62,507 bases of DNA from Promicromonospora umidemergens (GCF_024171995.1 NZ_JAMTCT010000029.1:1-62507); one strand, 5' to 3'; shown: positions 45,820 to 54,445, numbered from the stretch's first letter. Notes: generated by a model not told the origin, from the sequence alone. Numbers and translations: made by a program.

Positions 45820-46599
45820 GTGAGCAAGCTGCCCGAGGATGTCCGGGAACATCCGATACCAGATCCCGCCGAGCTCCGAAAGCTCGTCGGAGAGATGCGC
45901 CGGCTGGTGCTGACCTACAAGTTCGGGATCGACGAGATCATGACCAAGGTCTCGATCCTGCGCGACGAGTTCCGGCACATGCAGAACTACAACCCGGTCG
46001 AGCACGTCGGGTCGCGGCTCAAGTCGTTCGAGTCGATAGTGGCCAAGTGCCGCCGCAAGGGCATTCCGCTGACGCCGGAGGGCATCCGGGCGCAGATGTT
46101 CGACATCGCAGGGGTGCGGATCACCTGCAGCTTCGTCAACGACATCTACCTGGTCCGCGACATGCTCCTGAAGCAGTCGGACATCACGGTCCTCGAGGAG
46201 CGGGACTACATCAAGAGCCCGAAGGCGGCCGGGTACAAGTCGCTGCACCTCATCGTGCAGATCCCCGTGTTCCTGTCCGACCGGGTCGAGAACGTCATCG
46301 TCGAGATCCAGCTGCGCACCATCGCCATGGACTTCTGGGCGAGCCTCGAGCACAAGATCTACTACAAGTACGACGGCGACGTGCCCAGGCACCTCACCGA
46401 CTCGCTCAAGCTCGCGGCCGACGTCGCCTGGTCGCTCGACACCTCGATGGAGCGCATCCACGACGAGGTCAAGGCGATCTCGGGCGACGAGGAGCCCGTG
46501 TCGAGCCGGCACAACCTGCACACCCCGGAGGAGATGCTGCGCGACTTCTGGCGCGCCGCAGAGGCCGACGGCGGCTTCGACTTCGGCAACAAGGGCTGA
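45820..46599 (+). CDS. Small alarmone synthetase (RelA/SpoT-domain GTP pyrophosphokinase)
   Basis: A 259-residue single-domain synthetase that should transfer pyrophosphate from ATP to GTP or GDP, making (p)ppGpp. The RelA/SpoT synthetase core shows FDIAGVRITCSFVNDIYLV, RDYIKSPKAAGYKSLHLIV and EIQLRTIAMDFWASLEHKIYYK. Hydrolase, TGS and ACT domains are absent, so it is of the RelQ/RelP class rather than the long Rel. GTG at 45820 is preceded by a promoter-like element. The gene is bracketed by two family B palindromes and splits the arabinose enzymes, suggesting an inserted unit. Confidence 0.9.
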   Translation: MSKLPEDVREHPIPDPAELRKLVGEMRRLVLTYKFGIDEIMTKVSILRDEFRHMQNYNPVEHVGSRLKSFESIVAKCRRKGIPLTPEGIRAQMFDIAGVRITCSFVNDIYLVRDMLLKQSDITVLEERDYIKSPKAAGYKSLHLIVQIPVFLSDRVENVIVEIQLRTIAMDFWASLEHKIYYKYDGDVPRHLTDSLKLAADVAWSLDTSMERIHDEVKAISGDEEPVSSRHNLHTPEEMLRDFWRAAEADGGFDFGNKG

Positions 46600-46607
46600 C
46601 CTCTTCG

Positions 46608-46668
46608 GTCGTGGGCGTGATCGTTGCGCCTGGAACGGGCACGTAGCCGCAACGATCACGCCCACGAC
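46608..46668. repeat. Palindromic element, family B (copy 4)
   Basis: GTCGTGGGCGTGATCGTTGCG (21 nt; 46608-46628) pairs perfectly with 46648-46668; the loop reads CCTGGAACGGGCACGTAGC. It separates the converging alarmone synthetase and GH51 genes. Confidence 0.85.
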
Positions 46669-46676
46669 AAAGGGAA

Positions 46677-48209
46677 TCAGTGGGTGGTGAGGGTTCCCGA
46701 CAGCGCTGTCCACGACTCCGCGGGCAGCGTCACCTTCGTCGTCGGGCCTCCGCCGGCGGCGACCCGACCGGTGACGTCGAACGCGCCCCAGTGCTCCGCG
46801 GCCACCTTCTCCGCGTGCTCGGGGCCGACGACGGCGGGCTCGTGGTCGGCGGTCATCGACCAGCCCTCGGTGACCTCGAGCGCCGCACCCAGGTGCGCCA
46901 GCTCGACCTCGACCGGCTCGGCGGAGCGGTTGGTCAGGAACAGCGCGACGGCGCCGTCCGACAGGGTGGCCGCCGCCGTGACCGCCGGCACCTCGCCGTG
47001 CGCCTTGGTCGTGATGGTCGGGGTCGCCACGCGCAGGTCGAGCGCCTCGCCCTGGGCCAGGCGTGCCGTCGTCGCGAAGGGGTGGAACGTCGGCTGCCGC
47101 CAGGCCTCGCCGCCGGGCTCGGTCATGATCGGCGCGATCACGTTGACGAGCTGGGCGAGGCAGGCGACCGGCACGCGGTCGGCGTGGTTCAGCAGCGTGA
47201 CCAGCAGGTCACCCACCACCACGGCGTCGAGCCCGGAGTAGACGTCCTCGATGATGCGCGGGGCGTCCTTCTGGATCGGCAGGTTCTCCTCGCCGGGGAA
47301 GCGGGTGGTCAGGTACCAGACGTTCCACTCGTCGAAGCTCACGGTGATCTTCTTGTCCGAGCGACGCTGGGCGCCGACGGCGTCGGCGGAGGCCACCACC
47401 CGATCGATGAACCGGTCCATCGCGGTGCCGGACCCGAGGAACGACGCGCGGTCGCCGTCGACCTCCTCGTAGTACGCGTGCATCGAGATGTGGTCCACCA
47501 GGTCGTACGTGTACTCGAGGACCGTGCGTTCCCACTCGCCGAACGTCGCCATCTGCATGGACGACGACCCGCACACGACGAGCTCGATCGACGGGTCGAC
47601 GAGCTTCATCGCGGCGCCGGCGTTGCGGGCGAGCTTGCCGTACTCGTGCGCGTCCTTGTGCCCGATCTGCCAGGGGCCGTCCATCTCGTTGCCGAGGCAC
47701 CAGAGCCTGACGCCGTAGGGTTCCTCGCGGCCGTTCGCGATCCGCAGGTCGGCCCAGCGGGTGCCCGCCTCGCCGTTGCAGTACTCGAGCAGGGCCACCG
47801 CCTCCTCGACACCGCGGGTGCCGAGGTTGACTGCCATCATCGGCTCGATGCCCTCGCGCTCGGCCCACTGCAGGAACTCGTCGGTCCCCACGAGGTTGGG
47901 CTCGACGGTGCGCCACGCGAGGTCGAGGAACGGCTTGCGCTGCTCCACCGGGCCGACGGCGTCCTCCCACCGGTAGTTCGAGACGAAGTTTCCACCCGGA
48001 TACCGGACGGTGGTGACGCCGAGCTCACGCGTCAGGTCGGCGACGTCCCGGCGGAAGCCGTTGCTGTCGGACGTCGGGTGGCCCGGTTCGTGGATGCCCG
48101 TGTAGACCGCACGCCCCAGGTGCTCCACGAAGGAGCCGAAGAGGCGACGGTCGACGGCGCCGACGGTGAAGTCGGGGTGCAGCAGGACGCGGGTAGGTGA
48201 GGTCGTCAT
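46677..48209 (-). CDS. abfA: Intracellular alpha-L-arabinofuranosidase (GH51)
   Basis: A 510-residue enzyme without signal peptide, cleaving terminal alpha-L-arabinofuranosyl units from imported oligosaccharides. The TIM barrel carries acid/base Glu175 (LWCLGNEMDG) and nucleophile Glu294 (SFDEWNVWY); VRYPGGNFVSNYRWEDAVGP and the C-terminal beta domain are typical of AbfA. The length matches the family. ATG at 48209 has GAGGAAC upstream. It is divergent from lacI-2 and shares the YACAACGTTG operator region, so it is probably repressed by that protein. It likely works with the CUT1 importer downstream of lacI-2. Confidence 0.95.
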   Translation of the reverse strand: MTTSPTRVLLHPDFTVGAVDRRLFGSFVEHLGRAVYTGIHEPGHPTSDSNGFRRDVADLTRELGVTTVRYPGGNFVSNYRWEDAVGPVEQRKPFLDLAWRTVEPNLVGTDEFLQWAEREGIEPMMAVNLGTRGVEEAVALLEYCNGEAGTRWADLRIANGREEPYGVRLWCLGNEMDGPWQIGHKDAHEYGKLARNAGAAMKLVDPSIELVVCGSSSMQMATFGEWERTVLEYTYDLVDHISMHAYYEEVDGDRASFLGSGTAMDRFIDRVVASADAVGAQRRSDKKITVSFDEWNVWYLTTRFPGEENLPIQKDAPRIIEDVYSGLDAVVVGDLLVTLLNHADRVPVACLAQLVNVIAPIMTEPGGEAWRQPTFHPFATTARLAQGEALDLRVATPTITTKAHGEVPAVTAAATLSDGAVALFLTNRSAEPVEVELAHLGAALEVTEGWSMTADHEPAVVGPEHAEKVAAEHWGAFDVTGRVAAGGGPTTKVTLPAESWTALSGTLTTH

Positions 48210-48236
48210 TGTTCCTCGCTGATCGGTCGGCGGTTC

Positions 48237-48248
48237 TACAACGTTGCA
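48237..48248. promoter_or_regulatory. LacI-2 operator in the abfA-lacI-2 divergent promoter
   Basis: TACAACGTTGCA, centred on the palindrome CAACGTTG and preceded by TTC. The same core occurs at 49537. Confidence 0.7.
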
Positions 48249-48324
48249 CACTAGTCGATCGACGACGCGGCGGCGACGACGGTCCTCTACCCTGTGGGAA
48301 AACTCAGGAGCGGAGGCTGGCAGC

Positions 48325-49434
48325 GTGGCCGTGACGATGCACGACGTGGCACAGCGCGCAGGCGTGTCCATCAAGACCGTGTCGAACGTGGTGAACGGCT
48401 ATCCGTACATCCGGGCCGAGACCAAGCAGCGGGTCGAGACGGCGATCGACGACCTGGGTTACCGCGTCAACATGTCCGCCCGGAACCTCCGGACGCGGCG
48501 TACCGGGCTGATCACGCTGGCGGTCCCGGAGCTGTCGCTCCCGTACTTCGCGGAGCTGGCCGACGCCGTCATCTCCGCCGCGGACGCCGCCGGGTGGACG
48601 GTGCTCATCGAGCAGACCAGCGCCAGCCGCGAGCGGGAGACCGAGGTGCTCTCGGGCCGGCGCAGGCACCTCACGGACGGGCTGATCTTCTCGCCGCTGG
48701 CGCTCGGGCCCGACGACCTCGGCCTGTTCACCGTCGACTTCCCGCTGGTGCTGCTGGGCGAGCGCGTCTTCGGGGCGCCGGCCGACCACGTGACGATGAA
48801 CAACGTAGCGGCCGCCAAGGCGGCAACGTTGCACCTGGCGTCGCTCGGCCGCCGTCGGATCGCCGTGATCGGGGCGCACGAGGGGGAGCAGGTGGGGTCC
48901 GCCGCGCTGCGTACGGCGGGCTACCGCGAGGGGCTGGAAGAGGCGGGGCTGCCGTTCGTGCCGGAGCTCGTCGGCGAGGCGGGCCTCTGGCACCGCTCCA
49001 CCGGCGCGGAGGCGATGAGCCGCATGCTCGACGACGGGGTGGAGATCGACGCCGTGTTCGCGCTCAACGACGCGCTGGCGCTCGGCGCGCTGCACGCCCT
49101 GCACGCCCACCGGATCGACGTCCCCGGGGGCGTGGCGCTCATCGGGTTCGACGACGTCGACGACGCGAAGTACTCGGTCCCCGCGCTGTCCTCCGTGGAC
49201 CCCGGCCGCGACCAGATCGCGCACACCGCGGTGGAGCTGCTGCTGGAGCGCATCGGCGCGACCGGCGACCCTGCGCCCTTCCGGAAGGTGGTGCCGGACT
49301 CGCGGATCGTGGGCCGCGAGTCGACCGGCGACGTCGCGACGGGCGAGGCCGGCCGGGTGGTAGCGCTCCAGGAGGGCGGGACCGAGCTGGTGGGTGATGC
49401 CCGGCGGTGGCGTGGTCGGCAAAAGGTCACGTAG
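48325..49434 (+). CDS. LacI-family regulator (LacI-2) of arabino-oligosaccharide use
   Basis: A 369-residue repressor. The headpiece is MHDVAQRAGVSIKTVSNVVNG with recognition residues Ile-Lys...Asn, clearly different from LacI-1, in keeping with a different operator (YACAACGTTG). The sugar-binding domain ends VALIGFDDVDDAKYSVPALSSVDP. The C-terminal 35 residues are an extension beyond the family core. GTG at 48325 has GGAGG eight bases upstream. It lies between abfA and a CUT1 operon, each with an operator copy, so it probably represses both and itself. An inverted repeat (49416-49424 with 49465-49473) at its 3' end may terminate transcription. Confidence 0.9.
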   Translation: MAVTMHDVAQRAGVSIKTVSNVVNGYPYIRAETKQRVETAIDDLGYRVNMSARNLRTRRTGLITLAVPELSLPYFAELADAVISAADAAGWTVLIEQTSASRERETEVLSGRRRHLTDGLIFSPLALGPDDLGLFTVDFPLVLLGERVFGAPADHVTMNNVAAAKAATLHLASLGRRRIAVIGAHEGEQVGSAALRTAGYREGLEEAGLPFVPELVGEAGLWHRSTGAEAMSRMLDDGVEIDAVFALNDALALGALHALHAHRIDVPGGVALIGFDDVDDAKYSVPALSSVDPGRDQIAHTAVELLLERIGATGDPAPFRKVVPDSRIVGRESTGDVATGEAGRVVALQEGGTELVGDARRWRGRQKVT

Positions 49435-49536
49435 TCGGCAGTTCGAACTCACGACGACCTGACGTTTTGCCGATCGGCCACGGTCGACCCCCTTGCCACG
49501 GCGGCCAGTAGCCGGTAGAACGGTGCCCGGCGTTCC

Positions 49537-49548
49537 TACAACGTTGAA
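49537..49548 (+). promoter_or_regulatory. LacI-2 operator before CUT1 system 2
   Basis: TACAACGTTGAA, preceded by TTCC, 70 nt upstream of the binding-protein gene and matching 48237-48248 over the ten-base core. Confidence 0.7.
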
Positions 49549-49618
49549 AAGAAACCCGGTGACGACGCCGGGAGCGCCTCGGCCCTTCGGCCGTGGCACC
49601 GAATCAAGGAGGACTCGG

Positions 49619-50971
49619 ATGCGTAGATCAGCCCGACGCCGAGGCGTGGCTGCCGCAGCCGCCATGGCCGTATCCGCCGCTGGTCTCGCGGCCTGCTCCG
49701 GTGGCAGCGGTGGCGCCGCGGAGGCGACCTGCACCAACGAGATCAAGCAGGCCGACGCCACCCAGGTGACCGTGTGGGCCTGGTACCCGTCGTTCGAGAC
49801 GATCGTGGACCGCTTCAACGAGACCCACACGGACCTGCAGATCTGCTGGACCAACGCAGGCCAGGGCGCCGACGAGTACAACAAGTTCCAGACCGCGATC
49901 GAGGCAGGTACCGGCGCGCCCGACGTGATCATGCTCGAGGCAGAGGTGCTCCCCACCTTCACGATCCTCGACTCGCTCGTGGACCTGTCCGAGTACGGCG
50001 CGGGCGAGCTGGAGGCCGACTACACGGCGGGCTCGTGGTCCGACGTCTCGGGCGGCGACTCCGTCTACGCGATCCCCGTCGACGGCGGCCCCATGGGCAT
50101 GCTCTACCGGGCCGACATCTTCGCGGAGCACGGCGTCGAGGTGCCGACCACCTGGGACGAGTTCGCGACGGCCGCCCAGGACCTGCGCGACGCCGGCTTC
50201 GAAGGCCACATCACCGACTTCCCGACCAACGGCAACGCGCTCAACTACGCGCTGTTCGCGCAGAACGGCTGGGAGCCGTTCCAGTACGACGCCGCGAAGC
50301 CGACCGAGATCGGCATCAATGTCGACAGCCCGGAGGCTGAGGAGGTCCTCGGCTACTGGAAGGGCCTGATCGACGACGACCTGGTCGCCACCGAGGACGC
50401 GTTCACGACCGACTACAACGCGGCGCTCGTGGACGGCACCTACGCCGTCTACCTCGCGGCCGCCTGGGGCCCCGGCTACCTGCAGGGCCTCTCCGAGGCG
50501 GACGCCGACGCCGAGTGGCGCGCCGCTCCGCTCCCGCAGTGGGACCCGGAGAACCCGGTCCAGGTGAACTGGGGCGGTTCCACGTTCGCCGTGACCACCC
50601 AGTCCGAGCAGCCGGAGGCCGCCGCGACGGTCGCGAAGGAGCTGTTCGACACCGACGAGGCGTGGAGGCTCGGCGTCGAGGAGGCTGCCCTGTGGCCGCA
50701 GTGGAAGCCGATGCTCGAGTCGGACTGGTTCACGGGCCTCGAGGCGCCGTTCTTCGGCGGCCAGAAGATCAACGAGGAGGTGTTCCTCGACGCCGCGAAC
50801 GGGTACGAGGGCTTCTCGTTCAGCCCGTTCCAGGTCTACGCCTACGACCAGCAGACGCAGGCCCTGTTCGACATGGTCGAGAACGACACCGACGCCGCCA
50901 CCGCACTGGGCACCGTCCAGGACGGTCTGGTGCAGTACGCCACCGAGCAGGGCTTCACGGTCACAGAATGA
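49619..50971 (+). CDS. Extracellular sugar-binding lipoprotein, CUT1 system 2
   Basis: A 450-residue family 1 solute-binding lipoprotein with lipobox LAAC (about 23-26). The mature part shows VTVWAWYPSFETIVDRFNETHTDLQ in pattern, then GTGAPDVIMLEAEVLPTF. It should bind arabino-oligosaccharides, judged from the adjacent intracellular GH51. AAGGAGG lies seven bases before the ATG at 49619. Unlike system 1, the binding protein is first in the operon. It overlaps the following permease by four bases. Confidence 0.92.
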   Translation: MRRSARRRGVAAAAAMAVSAAGLAACSGGSGGAAEATCTNEIKQADATQVTVWAWYPSFETIVDRFNETHTDLQICWTNAGQGADEYNKFQTAIEAGTGAPDVIMLEAEVLPTFTILDSLVDLSEYGAGELEADYTAGSWSDVSGGDSVYAIPVDGGPMGMLYRADIFAEHGVEVPTTWDEFATAAQDLRDAGFEGHITDFPTNGNALNYALFAQNGWEPFQYDAAKPTEIGINVDSPEAEEVLGYWKGLIDDDLVATEDAFTTDYNAALVDGTYAVYLAAAWGPGYLQGLSEADADAEWRAAPLPQWDPENPVQVNWGGSTFAVTTQSEQPEAAATVAKELFDTDEAWRLGVEEAALWPQWKPMLESDWFTGLEAPFFGGQKINEEVFLDAANGYEGFSFSPFQVYAYDQQTQALFDMVENDTDAATALGTVQDGLVQYATEQGFTVTE

Positions 50972-51927
50972 GCTCGGTACTGAGCGAGAGCAAGAGCGCC
51001 GTCACGCCTGGTGGGCCGGCCAGGACGACCCGGCCCACGAGCAAGATCGCCAGCCGACGGCAGCGCTGGGGATACGTGTACGTGGCACCGTTCGCCGCGG
51101 TGTTCGCCGTGTTCCTGGTGCTGCCGCTGGGCTACGCGCTGTGGATGAGCCTGCACAACAAGGGCATCGCGACGGCCGGCCGCAACGTGTTCGTGGGCGC
51201 CGACAACTACGTCAAGGCGTTCACGGACCCGGTGTTCCTCGAAGGGCTCTGGCGGGTCCTCCGGTTCGTGCTGGTCATGGTGCCGGTCCAGGTCCTGGTC
51301 GCGCTCGTGGCGGCGCTCCTGCTCGACACGCTCGCCACGCGGCTGAGCCAGGTCTCGCGGCTGCTGATCTTCGTGCCGTACGCCATCCCGGCCGTGATCG
51401 GGGCCCTCATGTGGGGCTTCCTGTACAGCCCGCGGTTCGGCCCGGCACAGGACCTGTTCGGCCTGGTGGGGCTGACGGCGCCGGACTTCCTGAGCTCCGC
51501 CAACATCTTCGGGTCGCTGGTCAACATCGTGACCTGGCAGTGGGTGGGCTACTACATGATCATCATCTACGCGGCCCTGAGGTCGATCGACCCGTCGATC
51601 TATGAGGCGGCGGTGCTCGACGGCGCCGACCGCCGGCAGATCGCGCTGCGGATCAAGGTGCCGATGATCTCGTCCTCGATGGTGATGATCGTGGTCTTCG
51701 CGCTCATCGGCACGCTGCAGTTCTTCACGGAGCCGCAGGTGCTGCGGTCCTCCGCGATGGGAGCCATCCCGACCGACTACACCCCGAACATGTACGCGTT
51801 CGCCACGGCGTTCAACTACAGCCAGTTCAACTACGCGTCGACGCTCGCGTTCTCGCTCGGCTTCCTGGTGTTCGTGGGCTCGTACCTCTTTCTGTTCCTG
51901 ACACGCAAGCAGAGCGGGCTGAAGTGA
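50968..51927 (+). CDS. CUT1 sugar ABC transporter permease (MalF type), system 2
   Basis: A 319-residue six-helix permease with the EAA loop SIYEAAVLDGADRRQIALRIKVP. It shares the VPYAIPAVIGALMWGFLYS and SxDYTPNMYAFxTAFNYSQFNYA-type blocks with the system 1 permease, so the two systems are related. ATGA overlap at its start and a one-base TGATG overlap at its end show a tight operon. Confidence 0.92.
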   Translation: MSSVLSESKSAVTPGGPARTTRPTSKIASRRQRWGYVYVAPFAAVFAVFLVLPLGYALWMSLHNKGIATAGRNVFVGADNYVKAFTDPVFLEGLWRVLRFVLVMVPVQVLVALVAALLLDTLATRLSQVSRLLIFVPYAIPAVIGALMWGFLYSPRFGPAQDLFGLVGLTAPDFLSSANIFGSLVNIVTWQWVGYYMIIIYAALRSIDPSIYEAAVLDGADRRQIALRIKVPMISSSMVMIVVFALIGTLQFFTEPQVLRSSAMGAIPTDYTPNMYAFATAFNYSQFNYASTLAFSLGFLVFVGSYLFLFLTRKQSGLK

Positions 51928-52829
51928 TGGCGAACTCGACCCTTCTTTCCAGGGCACGTACCGAGCGGGCCACCGGCACGCCGGTGGGCCAAGGCCGCCG
52001 GCTGGGCTCCCACGTGGTGCTCGTCCTGCTCGCGCTGTACTTCGTGGTGCCCCTGTGGTGGCTGGCGGTGGCGTCCACCAAGACGAACGCCGGCCTGTTC
52101 GGCGGCGCACCGCTCTGGTTCGGCTCGGACTTCGCCCTGGCCGACAACATCGCCGGCCTCTTCAGCCACCAGGGCGGCATCTACTGGATCTGGTTCCGCA
52201 ACTCGTTCGTGTATGCCATCGCGGGCGGCGTGGGCGCGACGGTGCTCTCGGTGCTGGCCGGCTACGGCCTGGCCAAGTACCGGTTCCGCGGCCGGAGCGT
52301 GTTCTTCGCGCTGCTGCTCGGCTCCGTGATGGTGCCGATGACGGCGCTCGTGATCCCCACCTTCGTGCTGCTCAGCGGGATGGGCCTGCTCAACACGATG
52401 TGGGCGGTGATCCTGCCGTCGCTGCTCAGCCCGGTCGGCGTCTACCTGGTTCGGGTCTACGCGCAGGACGCCGTGCCGGAGGAGGTGCTCGACGCCGGGC
52501 GGGTCGACGGCGCGGGTGAACTTCGGCTCTTCTTCCAGGTGGTGCTGCCGCTGCTGCGCCCGGCGATCGTCACGGTGCTGCTGCTCACGACCGTCGCGAC
52601 CTGGAACAACTTCTTCCTGCCGCTCGCCGTGCTCCGGGACCCGAATCTGCTCCCGGTCACGGTAGGGATCTATAACTGGCAAGCCCTTTCCAATGCCGGC
52701 GCGGGGGGCGAGCAGGTCTGGAATCTCATCGTCACCGGGTCCTTCCTCTCGGTGGTCCCCCTGGTCATAGCGTTCCTCTCCCTGCAGAAGTACTGGCAGG
52801 GCGGCCTGTCGCTCGGGAGCGTCCGGTGA
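51927..52829 (+). CDS. CUT1 sugar ABC transporter permease (MalG type), system 2
   Basis: A 300-residue partner permease with VPLWWLAVASTKTNAGLF near the N-terminus and the EAA-like loop EEVLDAGRVDGAGELRLFFQVVLP. An in-frame GTG at 51924 is possible; ATG at 51927 is the more usual choice. No ATPase gene follows, so this importer also needs an ATPase from elsewhere. The 261-nt gap that follows holds the next operator. Confidence 0.92.
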   Translation: MANSTLLSRARTERATGTPVGQGRRLGSHVVLVLLALYFVVPLWWLAVASTKTNAGLFGGAPLWFGSDFALADNIAGLFSHQGGIYWIWFRNSFVYAIAGGVGATVLSVLAGYGLAKYRFRGRSVFFALLLGSVMVPMTALVIPTFVLLSGMGLLNTMWAVILPSLLSPVGVYLVRVYAQDAVPEEVLDAGRVDGAGELRLFFQVVLPLLRPAIVTVLLLTTVATWNNFFLPLAVLRDPNLLPVTVGIYNWQALSNAGAGGEQVWNLIVTGSFLSVVPLVIAFLSLQKYWQGGLSLGSVR

Positions 52830-53006
52830 GGCGCACATCGTCCTCGAGCGTCGGCGCACGGGGTTCAGGATTCCTTGACCTGGCTCCCAGCGGGTTGACG
52901 GTATCAATGCCGTAACCATTCGAGAAGGGCTCCTTACATTTCCTCTACCACGGCTACGGTGATAGCGTCGCCGATCGATCGTGGCGGAGTTCACCCCGAC
53001 ACGATT

Positions 53007-53035
53007 TTGACCGGCGCTCGTGTGAGCGTTAACAA
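53007..53035 (+). promoter_or_regulatory. Promoter with LacI-type operator before the chvE-mmsAB operon
   Basis: TTGACC (53007-53012) is a -35 with TAACAA (53030-53035) as -10 at 17 bp. The operator TGTGAGCGTTAACA (53021-53034) covers the spacer and -10 and differs from the 31471 and 37203 sites at one base. Confidence 0.7.
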
Positions 53036-53090
53036 TCGTAGTCGGCCGGGTCGCAGACGTGCCCGGAAGGAACCTCGAAGAGGAGATGTC

Positions 53091-54266
53091 ATGGCAAGGA
53101 AGCTGTGGGCCAGGCACGGTCTGGCAGTACTGGCGACGGGTGCGATGGCCGTCTCGCTCGCCGCGTGCGGCGGCGGTGGCGCAGGTGCCGGTGGTGGCGC
53201 TGACGGTGGTGCGGCAGGGGACGGCGAGGAGGGCGGCCTCGTGGGCGTTGCCATGCCCACCCAGACCTACGAGCGTTGGATCGCGGACGGCGACGCCGTC
53301 AAGAGCGGTCTCGAGGAGGCCGGGTACGACGTCGACCTGCAGTTCGCGGGCGACGACATCCCGACCCAGCAGCAGCAGATCGACGCGATGATCAACAAGG
53401 GCGCCGAGGCGCTGATCATCGCCTCCATCGACGGCACCGCGCTGGGCAGCCAGCTCGAGGCCGCCGCTGCCGCGGACATCCCGGTCATCTCGTACGACCG
53501 CCTCATCCGCGACTCGGAGAACGTCGACTTCTACGTCACGTTCGACAACGAGGAGGTCGGTGTGCAGCAGGGCACCTCGCTGCTGACCGGTCTCGGCATC
53601 CTGGACGAGAACGGCGAGGAGGCCGCTGACGCGCCCGAGGGCCCGTTCAACATCGAGATCTTCGCCGGTTCACCCGACGACAACAACGCCGGGTTCTTCT
53701 TCGACGGCGCCATGTCCGTCCTGCAGCCGTACCTCGACGACGGCACGCTGGTCGTGCCCTCCAAGCAGACCGACTTCGGCACCGTCGCCATCCAGCGCTG
53801 GGAGCAGGAGGGCGCGCAGAGCCGCATGGAGGACCTGCTGACCTCCTCGTACAGCAAGGGCGAGAAGACCATCGACGGTGTGCTGGCACCCGCCGACGTG
53901 CTGTCGCGCGGTGTCATCACCGCGCTGAGCAACTCGGGCTACGGCAAGGGTGACCTCGACATGCCGGTCATCACCGGGCAGGACGCCGAGGCGGCGTCGG
54001 CCAAGCTGATCGAGGACGGCAAGCAGTACTCGACGATCTTCAAGGACACCCGGCTGCTGGCCGAGCAGGCCGTCATCGCCGCCACGTCGTTCCTCGAGGG
54101 CAACGAGCCCGAGGCGAACGACACGGAGACCTACGACAACGGCGTGAAGGTCGTGCCGTCGTTCCTGCTCCCCACGGTGATCGTCACGGCGGACAACCTC
54201 GAGGCCGAGCTCATCGAGTCCGGCTACCTCACCGAGGAAGAGGTCGCTTCCGGCCAGACCGACTAG
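53091..54266 (+). CDS. chvE: ChvE-type multiple-sugar-binding lipoprotein (CUT2)
   Basis: A 391-residue lipoprotein with lipobox LAAC and a Gly/Ala-rich linker. The mature domain shows VGVAMPTQTYERWIADGDAVKSGLEEAGYDV in pattern, ISYDRLIRDSENVDFYVTFDNEEVG and ITGQDAEAAS, diagnostic of ChvE/XylF-like proteins that bind arabinose, galactose, glucose or xylose. AGGAG precedes the ATG. It begins a second CUT2 importer under the same operator type as araBDA. Confidence 0.9.
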   Translation: MARKLWARHGLAVLATGAMAVSLAACGGGGAGAGGGADGGAAGDGEEGGLVGVAMPTQTYERWIADGDAVKSGLEEAGYDVDLQFAGDDIPTQQQQIDAMINKGAEALIIASIDGTALGSQLEAAAAADIPVISYDRLIRDSENVDFYVTFDNEEVGVQQGTSLLTGLGILDENGEEAADAPEGPFNIEIFAGSPDDNNAGFFFDGAMSVLQPYLDDGTLVVPSKQTDFGTVAIQRWEQEGAQSRMEDLLTSSYSKGEKTIDGVLAPADVLSRGVITALSNSGYGKGDLDMPVITGQDAEAASAKLIEDGKQYSTIFKDTRLLAEQAVIAATSFLEGNEPEANDTETYDNGVKVVPSFLLPTVIVTADNLEAELIESGYLTEEEVASGQTD

Positions 54267-54312
54267 CCGGAGCGGCACCTCGGTAGGTCGGCCCGACCCG
54301 GCTGATGTCCCG

Positions 54313-54380
54313 GCGGCCGGTCGGTGGTCGCGCTCCCAGAGACCCGGTCTCGACGAGCTCGACCACCGGCCGGCCGGTCG
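54313..54380. repeat. Imperfect palindrome with a CTCGACGAGCTCGACCACC core
   Basis: GGTGGTCG (54323-54330) pairs with CGACCACC (54360-54367) in a GC-rich, partly repetitive stretch. The right arm resembles a dispersed element common between genes in high-GC Micrococcales. It fills the gap between the binding-protein and ATPase genes, as the family B element does in the ytf operon. Confidence 0.55.
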
Positions 54381-54445
54381 GAACCAGGCCGGCGTCGGCC
54401 ACCCGCAACACCACCACTGGCGACAAGTACGCGACAAGGACTGGC

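Noticed and set aside
42892-46713. A 1273-codon open frame antisense to the GH43-GH51 and alarmone synthetase genes
   Set aside because: It is the mirror frame of two genes with clear domains; in high-GC DNA stop codons are rare in that frame. Its translation is Arg/Val/Gly-rich without recognisable motifs.
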